Source: a virus. Taken from it: a stretch of DNA of 31,625 nucleotides. Shown in pieces: positions 1 to 6,835 of the stretch (position 1 is its first letter; each line of letters opens with the position of its first letter). The translations under genes and the position numbers were made by a program. The notes below the pieces were generated by a model that saw only the letters and a list, made by a program, of their open reading frames with translations, did not search any database and was not told where the DNA came from. The stretch lies in IMG/VR virus record IMGVR_UViG_3300046820_000453, positions 1 to 31,625 of that record. One strand, 5' to 3'.

Positions 1-300
1 TTCACTCTTGATCATATCAAAATCCAACAGATACTCCACGAGTTCAATCCCGTGAGCATCAGCTAACTCTTCAATCATCCTTTCAAGCTCTTTTGAAGCT
101 TCGTCCAGGTTTGATTTCCAGTCAAGGTTTAACTTTGATGCAACGTCAATCGTGCATGAGCCGCCGTCTTTGAGTTGTAGTTCCACGCTAGATATATATT
201 TAACTGGTATAGCTCGTAAAGATACGTCTTCAAGTACTTCTTTCCAGTTTGAATCTAGCCCAGAAACTATCCTAACTCTTCTGGGAATTGCTTTAGAAAT
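1..300 (-). CDS. Unknown phage protein, 3'-truncated by window edge, probable ATT start
   Basis: An open frame of 100 codons runs from base 300 to the left edge without a stop. The protein starts ISKAIPRRVRIVSGLDSNWK and looks like a normal soluble, acidic phage protein. The upstream gene's TAA stop lies in the same frame only four codons earlier, and there is no ATG, GTG or TTG between that stop and the conserved-looking N-terminus. A strong purine-rich site (AAGGGGG, about 303-311) sits about five bases before an ATT codon at 300-298, so ATT is the likely start. Later GTG or ATG codons exist but would drop much of the frame. Function not recognised; similar short proteins occur in T4-like marine phages (from memory). 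Confidence 0.6.
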   Translation of the reverse strand, partial: MSKAIPRRVRIVSGLDSNWKEVLEDVSLRAIPVKYISSVELQLKDGGSCTIDVASKLNLDWKSNLDEASKELERMIEELADAHGIELVEYLLDFDMIKSE

Positions 301-312
301 AGTCGCCCCCTT

Positions 313-903
313 TTATGCTATTTCTTTTTTGGTGGCAGTCTTTTTCTTAGGCGGGTCTAATTCGTCTGCTTGTTTTCTTAGCGATTGAGCTTCTTTGAAC
401 ATTGCGTCTGCTTGACTACGCAAACGTTTTGCTAGTGTGCCGTCATCAAGAACGTCTACTGAAGGAGTAGAAGGAGTTTCAGTTACACTTGCAATCTCTG
501 TTACTTCAGATGTCGCAGGCTTGGATTCGCCACCTGCCAATTGCTCTAAGGTAATTCCCTTTTGTTCAGCAATGAGTTTATTAAGCTCGTCAAGCGGAAC
601 AGAAGTACCCGGTGCTGGCAATACCAATACGTCTTCAGTTGGGACTTTCTTCAATTTTCCATTTGTATGAAGCCAACCTAAAATATTGCTTCCATCTGGA
701 AATAATCTGGCAGCTAGAATATCTGCTAGTTCATTTGAACTTTGTGCCTCAGGTGTTTCAATCAGACTCATTAAAGCATCATGATTGGTGGGCCCCAGCC
801 CTTGGGTGCCCACCAGTAGACAACTGAGTGGATCGCCCGGAAGTGTTCGAAAAACAATAGCAACTGGGGAGCCATTATTTTTCATTTTTCCGACGTGTTT
901 CAT
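313..903 (-). CDS. Hypothetical phage protein with lysine-rich C-terminus
   Basis: A 196-residue protein of unknown function. The N-terminal half (about 1-110) is compact and mixed hydrophobic, including LPGDPLSCLLVGTQGLGP. The middle (about 125-155) is a Thr/Ser/Pro/Glu-rich linker. The C-terminus (about 160-196) is predicted helical and ends in a basic PKKKTATKKEIA tail that may bind nucleic acid or protein (inference). The start ATG at 903 has a clear Shine-Dalgarno AAGGA spaced normally. It lies nine bases after the 83-residue gene and just before the ATT-start gene, within a short gene set that may be read from the late-type promoter at 1471-1478. Confidence 0.75.
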   Translation of the reverse strand: MKHVGKMKNNGSPVAIVFRTLPGDPLSCLLVGTQGLGPTNHDALMSLIETPEAQSSNELADILAARLFPDGSNILGWLHTNGKLKKVPTEDVLVLPAPGTSVPLDELNKLIAEQKGITLEQLAGGESKPATSEVTEIASVTETPSTPSVDVLDDGTLAKRLRSQADAMFKEAQSLRKQADELDPPKKKTATKKEIA

Positions 904-912
904 ATTTTGTCC

Positions 913-1164
913 TTATTGTTTTGGTGCTTCAGCTGGAGCACCTTCTTTTTGTTGTGGTGCAATATGATCTAAAAATGCAGTTAGTCTATTAAAAACTGTT
1001 CCAACACTTGCTAACTCGTTGGCTCTAAATGCGCCACGTTGTGTGCAAACATCAATAATAGCTTTAAGTGCTTGTAAATCATTTACAGTCAAATCTGGAG
1101 TAGCTGGTGCTTCGCCTTCTGCTGGTGCTTGTGCTACTGTTTGATCTTGTACTTGCTCAGTCAT
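913..1164 (-). CDS. Small conserved phage protein, 83 aa
   Basis: An 83-residue acidic protein. Residues 1-25 are Ala/Glu/Pro-rich and disordered, a helical core follows (about 26-70, with LTVNDLQALKAIIDVCTQRG), and the tail is Pro/Ala/Glu-rich. Proteins with this LTVNDL..LK.IID core and a second helix ending in FL are common in marine T4-like phages (from memory); their function is unknown to me. The start ATG at 1164 has a very good AGGAGA site and overlaps the stop of the upstream 97-residue gene by four bases, indicating translational coupling. Confidence 0.75.
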   Translation of the reverse strand: MTEQVQDQTVAQAPAEGEAPATPDLTVNDLQALKAIIDVCTQRGAFRANELASVGTVFNRLTAFLDHIAPQQKEGAPAEAPKQ

Positions 1165-1454
1165 TTATATCTCCTGTTGTTATCTAAGTATGGGCATGTG
1201 AGCATGAACATTGATGTTTCTCTTGGGTCTTCAAATCCAATCTTTGTCGTTTCCGACATATGATTTTGATCAGATACTGTTAACCCAGTAGTAACACCAA
1301 ACCTACTATGCAAGTTGTTAAAAATCCAACGAGTTAATGTTGGGATATCACAACTCACTTCCACATTAATTGTGGTAAAATGTTTTGGGATCTTTTTTAC
1401 TACTCTGAACCCCAAAACATTTAGTGGGTTTAATTTACCATGCTTCAACGCCAT
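1161..1454 (-). CDS. Hypothetical phage protein, 97 aa
   Basis: A 97-residue protein with a basic N-terminus (residues 1-25) and no motif I recognise. The start at 1454 has only a weak ribosome binding site. A perfect T4-type late promoter box (TATAAATA) lies about 17 bases upstream, overlapping the stop of the VWA gene, so this is probably the first gene of a short late transcript covering the genes down to the left edge. Its stop overlaps the next start as ATGA. Confidence 0.65.
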   Translation of the reverse strand: MALKHGKLNPLNVLGFRVVKKIPKHFTTINVEVSCDIPTLTRWIFNNLHSRFGVTTGLTVSDQNHMSETTKIGFEDPRETSMFMLTCPYLDNNRRYK

Positions 1455-1469
1455 AATAATCTGCGCATT

Positions 1470-2744
1470 TTATTTATAATGTGCGTACTGACCGAATGGA
1501 GATTTTATTTCTTCCGGACCGTGAATAATGAACAATGTATCGCAATAGTTCTCGTCACCCCAGCTACCACAAGGATAACCGTCCGTAAACATAATGAACT
1601 TTTTAGGTTCAATACCATGTTCTTTCATAAAATCGTAATTACAGTCAAAATCTGTACCGCCACCGCCTTGGATTTGATAATCTAGCAAATCTTCACCGTT
1701 ATCAGCGGTATAGTTTGCAAGATTATAAACCTGTGTATCAAAACACCAAAGTTTGATATTATAGTCAACATATTCATCCATAATACCTTTAACTTCAGTG
1801 ATGAAATCTTTTGCTTGTGAGTCACCAATAGAGCCGGACATATCAAGTGCAATACATACGTCAATTGTTTCGTCATTCATCATGCCTGGCAATACTGCAC
1901 CAGTGTGCCAGCCTTTACGACTTGGACGCATAAAGCTGTAGTTACTACGAATGATACTTTGGATATTCATACGTAGCATTTGACGCCAATCCATTTTTGG
2001 CTCAGTTAAGTCTTTTAGGAAACGTTGTACGCCTGCAGGAACACGACCTGCACCTGCGGCTTGTGCCGCGGCAACCATAGCTTCTTTAACTTCGTCTCGA
2101 ATTTTCTTTAATTCTTCTTTAGAATAACGTGGACGACCTTTGCCTTCCTTGCCATCTTGATCACCATCTTGCTCACTATCGCCACCTTCTTCCCAATCCA
2201 TGTGTTCATCAAGCAAGTCACCAAGACTTTCTAAAAATTCTTCCATTGTCATTTGCTTGACATTTTTCATTAGCTCGTCATAAATTTCTTCTGCTGACTT
2301 GCCCATGTACTTGCGGTCATAGCAAATTTGTACTTGATCAATTTTGTCACCAATACGTTCGTCAACTAGGATCTGATTAACTGCAAAGTCACAAGCATAG
2401 TTAAAAATTCTAGCTTCACGTGATTCACGACGTGTTAGGTGATCAAAAACATTATGTAGAACTTCGTGACCAAAACCAAACTCCATTTGTTTGGCACTTA
2501 GACTTTTAACAAAGCCAACATTATAATAAAACTTGCGACCATCAGTAGCAAGTGTGGGCAACCATTCACTAGCATCAACTAGTTCTAAACGGGTTGCAAG
2601 GTTGCCAAAAAATGGTTGACGAAGCAAAAGTCCAACACGAGCAGTAATTAGTTTTTCAACTGCATCGTTTTTTTCTTTTGCAGTATATTCTTGCTTCATG
2701 AGCTTTTTATTTTGCTCGTCTTTCATAATAGATTTAGCAGACAT
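1470..2744 (-). CDS. HExxH metallopeptidase-like plus VWA domain protein
   Basis: About 424 residues. The N-terminal part resembles the putative metallopeptidase domain of VWA-like proteins (DUF2201 type), with a HEVLH zinc motif at residues 93-97. A low-complexity acidic linker (about 210-235) follows. The C-terminal VWA domain has a complete MIDAS: DMSGS, a Thr-Asp within GGGGTDF, and a downstream TDG. Such proteins usually work with a MoxR/CobS-type AAA ATPase, encoded here by the next upstream gene; together they may remodel or process a target protein (inference). I chose the start at 2744 (MSAKSIMKDE) because AAAGG lies six bases before it; a longer frame to 2837 would run through the promoter and terminator. 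Confidence 0.8.
   Translation of the reverse strand: MSAKSIMKDEQNKKLMKQEYTAKEKNDAVEKLITARVGLLLRQPFFGNLATRLELVDASEWLPTLATDGRKFYYNVGFVKSLSAKQMEFGFGHEVLHNVFDHLTRRESREARIFNYACDFAVNQILVDERIGDKIDQVQICYDRKYMGKSAEEIYDELMKNVKQMTMEEFLESLGDLLDEHMDWEEGGDSEQDGDQDGKEGKGRPRYSKEELKKIRDEVKEAMVAAAQAAGAGRVPAGVQRFLKDLTEPKMDWRQMLRMNIQSIIRSNYSFMRPSRKGWHTGAVLPGMMNDETIDVCIALDMSGSIGDSQAKDFITEVKGIMDEYVDYNIKLWCFDTQVYNLANYTADNGEDLLDYQIQGGGGTDFDCNYDFMKEHGIEPKKFIMFTDGYPCGSWGDENYCDTLFIIHGPEEIKSPFGQYAHYK
1471..1478 (-). promoter_or_regulatory. T4-type late promoter box TATAAATA
   Basis: The minus strand reads TATAAATA here, the exact consensus of T4 late promoters recognised by the gp55-type sigma factor (established for T4). 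It overlaps the final codons and stop of the VWA gene and lies 17 bases before the ATG at 1454, leaving a very short leader. No sigma70-like -35 box is seen at the right spacing. No gp55 homologue is visible in this window, so the assignment rests on the box alone. Confidence 0.5.
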
Positions 2745-2772
2745 TCGAAACCTTTCAATAGTGTATAGTGTT

Positions 2773-2801
2773 ATTATACGTTCAAAACTGGTAAAAGTCA
2801 A
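2773..2801 (-). promoter_or_regulatory. Sigma70-type promoter for VWA gene
   Basis: The -35 box TTGACT (2801-2796) and -10 box TATAAT (2778-2773) are separated by exactly 17 bases. The expected start of transcription lies about 20 bases before the AAAGG of the VWA gene. The promoter follows directly after a terminator hairpin, so this gene can be expressed separately from the ATPase. Confidence 0.8.
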
Positions 2802-2829
2802 TAAAAGAAAGGGCCCGTAAGCCCTTTCT
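2802..2829 (-). terminator. Rho-independent terminator after MoxR-like gene
   Basis: Reading the minus strand, a perfect 9-bp stem (AGAAAGGGC / GCCCTTTCT) encloses a 6-nt loop (TTACGG) and is followed by a T-rich run (TTTATT). It lies 16 bases after the stop of the MoxR-like ATPase. The T-run abuts the -35 box of the next promoter, giving a compact terminator-promoter junction. Confidence 0.75.
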
Positions 2830-2845
2830 ATGGTCATTTACTTGC

Positions 2846-3925
2846 TTATTTTTCCAAAGCAGTAATAACGTACTTGCCAAAACGATCATGGAACTCGTCA
2901 AAGTTCTTCATTTCAGCAGGGTCAAACGGAAGTTGGAAGTTAGTAAGTGCAGTCTTAGCACCCATAACAACAATCTCTGTTGGGAAATTGTCCATCATAA
3001 ACCGGAAGAAGTTATCTGACTGTTCGTCCCAGTTTTTAACTTTCTTTTCATGACCAAGTTGTAGCTCGTAGCACATTGAAATAGTCAAAGAGTACATAGC
3101 TGACACTTCTTTAACTTTGAGTTCTTTAATTTTGCCTTCAAGAATCTCTGAAGGGTTAGGCATTTGACCAGCAACTTTACGGTGTGCCATAAACTTAACA
3201 GCAAGACCTTCACCAATTGCACCTGCAACGAGGTCAGTTAGTACTGTGTCGCTGAGGTTGTCGTCAAGCAATTCGCTTACAAAGCTCCATGAGCGTGGGG
3301 TTGCAAATGCACGGCTAGCTGACTTTGGATCAAAGTCGTACAAGTCGTTCTTAGCAAAGTTTAGGTAACCAACGACGTCCTTGTGAACCTTGTTGCCAGT
3401 AGCCCAAGTGTTCCAGTCGTCAAAGTCAACACGCAGTTCCAAGTGAACAAAACGGTTAGCCAACGGAGCAGGCATACGATATGTAACACCTTTATCAGTT
3501 TCACGGTTACCAGCGGCAACAATACTAACACCATCAGGAAGTTTGTAAGTACCAACACGACGATTAAGAATAAGCTGATAAGCCGCAGCCTGAACAGATG
3601 GGGGAGCCGCATTAAGTTCGTCTAGGAAAAGGATAGCATTGCTATCTTTATTGTGCGGAAGTTCTGCTGGAGGAGCCCAGCTCATTGTATTTTCGGTTGC
3701 GTTGTAGTAAGGGATACCTTTAATGTCAGTTGGTTCCCAAAGTGGAAGTCGAACGTCAATTACTTCACGACTTTGTTCTTCAGCAATTTGCTTTACAATG
3801 TCTGACTTGCCAATACCAGGAGCACCCCACATAAAAATTGGACGCTTCTTGCTAATTGCATGACGAATAGAATTTTTAGCATCGTTAGGAGTAACGGTAC
3901 GATTCGCGCTCATTTTTTCTGCCAT
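2846..3925 (-). CDS. MoxR/CobS-type AAA+ ATPase
   Basis: A 359-residue AAA+ ATPase with Walker A GAPGIGKS (34-41) and Walker B ILFLDEL (about 98-104), followed by sensor-1 (VAAGNRE) and arginine-finger regions. The NAAPPSVQAAAYQLILNRRVG stretch and the lid are typical of the MoxR/CobS group. T4-like cyanophages carry a related gene annotated as cobS, although cobalt chelation in phages is unproven. Its likely partner is the downstream HExxH/VWA protein, as in MoxR-VWA and CobS-CobT pairs. The start at 3925 has AAAGG seven bases upstream; MSANR four codons later is an alternative. It has its own promoter and terminator. Confidence 0.85.
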   Translation of the reverse strand: MAEKMSANRTVTPNDAKNSIRHAISKKRPIFMWGAPGIGKSDIVKQIAEEQSREVIDVRLPLWEPTDIKGIPYYNATENTMSWAPPAELPHNKDSNAILFLDELNAAPPSVQAAAYQLILNRRVGTYKLPDGVSIVAAGNRETDKGVTYRMPAPLANRFVHLELRVDFDDWNTWATGNKVHKDVVGYLNFAKNDLYDFDPKSASRAFATPRSWSFVSELLDDNLSDTVLTDLVAGAIGEGLAVKFMAHRKVAGQMPNPSEILEGKIKELKVKEVSAMYSLTISMCYELQLGHEKKVKNWDEQSDNFFRFMMDNFPTEIVVMGAKTALTNFQLPFDPAEMKNFDEFHDRFGKYVITALEK

Positions 3926-3971
3926 GTTATACCTTTCAAAGTTAGTGGTAGAATTTGTTTACTGTTCCACT

Positions 3972-4000
3972 ATTATACGGCTTAAGGCAATGAAAGTCAA
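3972..4000 (-). promoter_or_regulatory. Sigma70-type promoter for MoxR-like ATPase
   Basis: The TTGACT (4000-3995) and TATAAT (3977-3972) boxes are separated by 17 bases. The -35 box overlaps the stop codon of the preceding 132-residue gene. The leader to the ATG at 3925 is about 40 bases. Confidence 0.8.
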
Positions 4001-4392
4001 GCGTTTTTTTGTTTTTTCTGTTTAGTTCTGTCCTTAGCTTTACCAAATTTGGTCAAATCACCGTCAAAAAGTATCAATTGAAGAGCACATTTCTCTCCAG
4101 TTAACATAATACTTTTATTGGTCAAATAGTAAGGACAATCGATGTATCGATCTAAATCGATAATCATTTTGTTAGTAATTACTAACCCCATTGGAAAAGT
4201 AATTTCGTAAAATTTAATTTCAGCTTTGTTTGTGAAATAATCGTAACCAGAGTCAGTTAATCGAAATCTTCTATCCTCAGTGTTGCGCCAATTAGTCCAC
4301 CATGCTTTGTATAACATGGATATGTATTTGGGATCACTGTTATAGTGTTCGTCTTTTTCGGCTAATTTTTTAGTTATCTCTAGTTTGTTCAT
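3997..4392 (-). CDS. Hypothetical phage protein, 131 aa
   Basis: A basic protein of unknown function. It has helices in residues 1-45 and a segment rich in aromatic residues and Asp (RRFRLTDSGYDYFTNKAEIK) suggestive of a small alpha/beta domain. It ends in a strongly basic Lys/Gln tail (KQKKQKNA). The ATG at 4392 is preferred over the TTG one codon earlier because GAGAGG lies six bases before it. Its beginning overlaps the end of the 100-residue upstream gene by about 20 bases, so the two are probably translationally coupled. Confidence 0.65.
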   Translation of the reverse strand: MNKLEITKKLAEKDEHYNSDPKYISMLYKAWWTNWRNTEDRRFRLTDSGYDYFTNKAEIKFYEITFPMGLVITNKMIIDLDRYIDCPYYLTNKSIMLTGEKCALQLILFDGDLTKFGKAKDRTKQKKQKNA

Positions 4393-4672
4393 CAACTACC
4401 TCTCCGGTAGTAAGTTTATAAACTTGAAATTCACTAGTATTAAAAACCTTGTTAAGTTTCTTAGCCAAGTTATGGGCATGACCTGGATTAGAAAATGAAA
4501 CTTTTTTATATTTAGGACCAGGATAACTGGCAACAAGGCTGCTGGTTTTTAGGTTAACTGGTTTTCCCTGATAGAAAACCGCCCAGATAGCTTCACTGTC
4601 GAGAACTTGCTCAACTTTGAAAGTTTTTTTATTAGCGATTTCTAATAGTACTTTTGGTTTTGGTCTGCTCAT
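4370..4672 (-). CDS. Hypothetical phage protein, 100 aa
   Basis: A 100-residue basic protein without recognised family. Residues 10-55 look like a beta-rich module (KTFKVEQVLDSEAIWAVFYQ), followed by a helix around NPGHAHNLAKKLNKVF that could hold a nucleic-acid or sugar-phosphate ligand (guess). The start ATG at 4672 has AAGG about 10 bases upstream, but that site lies in the loop of a 7-bp inverted repeat (4676-4700), which may limit ribosome access. The stop overlaps the next gene. Confidence 0.65.
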   Translation of the reverse strand: MSRPKPKVLLEIANKKTFKVEQVLDSEAIWAVFYQGKPVNLKTSSLVASYPGPKYKKVSFSNPGHAHNLAKKLNKVFNTSEFQVYKLTTGEVVDEQTRDN

Positions 4673-4675
4673 TAT

Positions 4676-4700
4676 CTACGTACCTTGTTAATATACGTAG
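4676..4700 (-). promoter_or_regulatory. Inverted repeat enclosing the ribosome binding site
   Basis: A perfect 7-bp inverted repeat (CTACGTA / TACGTAG) with an 11-base loop ends three bases before the ATG at 4672. On the minus strand the loop carries AAGG, the gene's only Shine-Dalgarno match. A hairpin here could modulate initiation or bind a regulator. Chance occurrence in AT-rich DNA cannot be excluded. Confidence 0.4.
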
Positions 4701-4708
4701 TTTATTTA

Positions 4709-4933
4709 TTAAAATGAGCCGCCATCCATTTGTACCGAAGTTACCGTTTCTTGTGGTTCAGTAGTATTAGCACGTTCTAAGTTACCAACTGCTCTAGATA
4801 ACACAATAGTAAGTGTTTCTACCAATAATTGGGCTTCTTTTATGTCTAAAGTGACTGATTTTTGATTAGATTTACGTGCCGCAAACACTTTATTTGCGAA
4901 GTCTTCTATTAAGTAGCTGTTAAGTTCTTTCAC
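4709..4933 (-). CDS. Hypothetical phage protein, 74 aa, GTG start
   Basis: A small helical protein (helices about 3-20 and 28-55) with a polar tail. It starts with GTG at 4933, supported by AAAGG seven bases upstream, and overlaps the end of the 156-residue gene by 14 bases. Its N-terminus (MKELNSYLIED) incidentally resembles the capsid-targeting peptides of region A, but the gene sits among early-type genes. Function unknown. Confidence 0.6.
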   Translation of the reverse strand: MKELNSYLIEDFANKVFAARKSNQKSVTLDIKEAQLLVETLTIVLSRAVGNLERANTTEPQETVTSVQMDGGSF

Positions 4934-5390
4934 GGTGTGCCTTTGCTAGTTCAATTCTTACTTCTGCATCAGTATGAAACGGGCCTTTAAAAGGATATCT
5001 CTCCAAAGTAATAAGTTTTGGGCAATGACTTTTTACCCATCCTTTGGGAAACTTAATAATATAATGACCGGCACAATGTTTACTAATGCTTTTTGCGCTT
5101 TTTGTATAAATTGGTAGTTTACGTTTTACATCATACAATGGGTTATGAGGTATAGTCTTAGTTTCATAACCATAAACATCTTTATTTTTTGATGATTTAA
5201 GTGATGATGGAGGTTCAACATAAATCTCCATTGCTTCTTGTACTTCATTTAGATTATGAAACTGTATTTTAGTTCCCTTACCAAAGAATACATAACCTGT
5301 TTTTTCTTTACTTAGTGTTCCTAACTTACGACCATTATCTTCTACGATCCATTCTTTATTAGGGATAAGCGGTTTTGCAATGCCTGACAT
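4920..5390 (-). CDS. Conserved phage protein of unknown function, 156 aa
   Basis: A basic 156-residue protein. The N-terminal half contains an EDNGRKLGTLSKEKTGYVFF segment. The C-terminal half has a Cys/His-bearing region (KHCAGHYIIKFPKGWVKSHC) followed by PKLITLERYPFKGPF; one or two Cys/His could coordinate a metal (inference). Proteins with the same CAG.Y.IKF..GWV...CPKLITLERYPF pattern are common in T4-like marine phages (from memory) and have no assigned role. The ATG at 5390 follows AGGAA at normal distance, nine bases after the exonuclease stop. Confidence 0.75.
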   Translation of the reverse strand: MSGIAKPLIPNKEWIVEDNGRKLGTLSKEKTGYVFFGKGTKIQFHNLNEVQEAMEIYVEPPSSLKSSKNKDVYGYETKTIPHNPLYDVKRKLPIYTKSAKSISKHCAGHYIIKFPKGWVKSHCPKLITLERYPFKGPFHTDAEVRIELAKAHRERT

Positions 5391-5399
5391 ATGGGTTCC

Positions 5400-6404
5400 T
5401 TAAGCTTCTGCTTTTTCTTGAATTGGATATCTTGCGTTAAATGGTTCAACATATTGTTGAATATTGTCGCTAATCTTATTCAGTTCGTAACTAGCACAGA
5501 ATTTTAACATTCTAACGCCAACTTGTGATACGTCTTTATTCTTTTGTACTTCCAAATTAATAGTATCTTCAATTATTTTGCGAATCTCTGGAGGCTGTGC
5601 AGTTAAATCACATAACAGTTTATTTCTATTGTAGTCTTCTAGTACACGATGTTCGACACCTTCGTGATCAATCCATTTCTGAAGCATGAGATTGTTCCAC
5701 GCATAGCCTTTGGAAGTACGGTCTTCAAATGCTTCTAATAATCCTACTTTGTTCTTTGTACCTTTTGTACGAACACCTGGATATGCTGAGAAGATATTAT
5801 CACTTGTATCGCCACGCATACATTTCTCAAACAATAACCATTCTGGATTAGGTGCTAATTTAATCTCATTTGTCTTTTTATCAATTACACGTTTGCCCTT
5901 TGCATCAAAATAACCAGTGTGCCGTGTAGTAACTTCACTTACACCATTATATTGACAGACATTTGGTGCAATTAATTGTGCGAAATCGCCATCTGTTGAA
6001 ATAATAACATGGTTATCATTTGGATGTGCTTGGATAAAGCCTGCGATCAAATCATCTGCTTCTAGTTGTGGATGCTGTAATACTGTGCAGTTTGTTTTAT
6101 CATTGATGAAATTTTTAAATTCATCATATGTCTCCCAAAATACTTTTTCTTCTTCAGCTTCTTTGTCATTGTGTGCGGCACGAGCATCTGCACGATTTCT
6201 TTTATAAGGAGCATAGTGATCCTTACGCCAGCTTCTACCTTCTAAACAGAAGATGACATGACTACCTTCGAAATCTTTCCATGCTTTTTTAACACTATTA
6301 AATGTTACATGGAGGCTCATGCCAATCTTCATTTCAAGATCGCCTTTAACAGCGTGTCTTGCACGAAAAAATGTGTTTGCGGTATCTACTAGAATAAATG
6401 ACAT
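5400..6404 (-). CDS. rnh: 5'-3' exonuclease (RNase H/flap nuclease type)
   Basis: A 334-residue member of the 5'-3' exonuclease/FEN family, to which T4 RNase H and the Pol I N-terminal domain belong. It would remove RNA primers and flaps from lagging-strand fragments. Visible motifs are an N-terminal metal-binding Asp (VDTANTFFRA, D7), the basic arch segment YAPYKRNRADAR, the acidic pair in LEADDLIAGF, STDGDFAQL, and the helix-hairpin-helix entry RGDTSDNIFSAYPGVRTKG. Length is close to T4 RNase H (about 305). The start at 6404 overlaps the previous stop as TAATG, with GGAAG upstream. The symbol is by analogy with T4 rnh. Confidence 0.85.
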   Translation of the reverse strand: MSFILVDTANTFFRARHAVKGDLEMKIGMSLHVTFNSVKKAWKDFEGSHVIFCLEGRSWRKDHYAPYKRNRADARAAHNDKEAEEEKVFWETYDEFKNFINDKTNCTVLQHPQLEADDLIAGFIQAHPNDNHVIISTDGDFAQLIAPNVCQYNGVSEVTTRHTGYFDAKGKRVIDKKTNEIKLAPNPEWLLFEKCMRGDTSDNIFSAYPGVRTKGTKNKVGLLEAFEDRTSKGYAWNNLMLQKWIDHEGVEHRVLEDYNRNKLLCDLTAQPPEIRKIIEDTINLEVQKNKDVSQVGVRMLKFCASYELNKISDNIQQYVEPFNARYPIQEKAEA

Positions 6405-6835
6405 TAACTTACTTCCGATTTTCCGTTGCCTAAATTGTTGATATTAATATAACCACTGCCTCTTCGATCCATATCCATACCTGCTTCGTTTCCTATGTTT
6501 CTACATAGGGTTTGAAACCAAGTATCAACTATACTTTCTTCAGTAGGACCGTCATAACCATGACTCTTTAATTGTACTATAAAATACTCGTTCCAGTCAA
6601 GTTCAAAAAATCCGTTAGAAGGATTGTCAGGATTGACGTGTGTTTCTAATACGCCAACCCAAGGTTCCTTATTATAAGTTGCTTGTTCTTTTGGACTATC
6701 AAATTTCTTTTTAGCCCTAGTTTTTGGTGCAACTTCTTTAACTTCTGGCTTTTTAGTTACTTTTTTAGCCGGAGTTTTTACACCAGTTGACTTTTTAACT
6801 GTAGTTTTTGTTTCAGTTGTTTTTCTTGCTACCAT
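6404..6835 (-). CDS. Phage protein with histone-like Lys-rich N-terminus
   Basis: A 143-residue protein. Residues 1-45 are a low-complexity Lys/Thr/Ala/Pro tail like that of histone H1 or HU-tail proteins, likely disordered and able to bind DNA (inference). Residues 50-143 form a conserved domain with WVGVLETHVNPDNP, a FFELDWNEYFI stretch, and the signature MDMDRRGSGYININNLGNG. Similar domains occur in T4-like marine phages next to replication genes (from memory); the role is unknown. It is packed between queE and the exonuclease, with a one-base overlap with the exonuclease. Confidence 0.7.
   Translation of the reverse strand: MVARKTTETKTTVKKSTGVKTPAKKVTKKPEVKEVAPKTRAKKKFDSPKEQATYNKEPWVGVLETHVNPDNPSNGFFELDWNEYFIVQLKSHGYDGPTEESIVDTWFQTLCRNIGNEAGMDMDRRGSGYININNLGNGKSEVS

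Noticed and set aside
2745-2837. Longer N-terminus of the VWA protein starting at 2837
   Set aside because: It would translate through a terminator and a consensus promoter. The start at 2744 has a good binding site.
2846-3925. Calling the ATPase a cobalt chelatase subunit (CobS)
   Set aside because: The sequence supports only a MoxR/CobS-type AAA+ ATPase. No other cobalamin gene is present.
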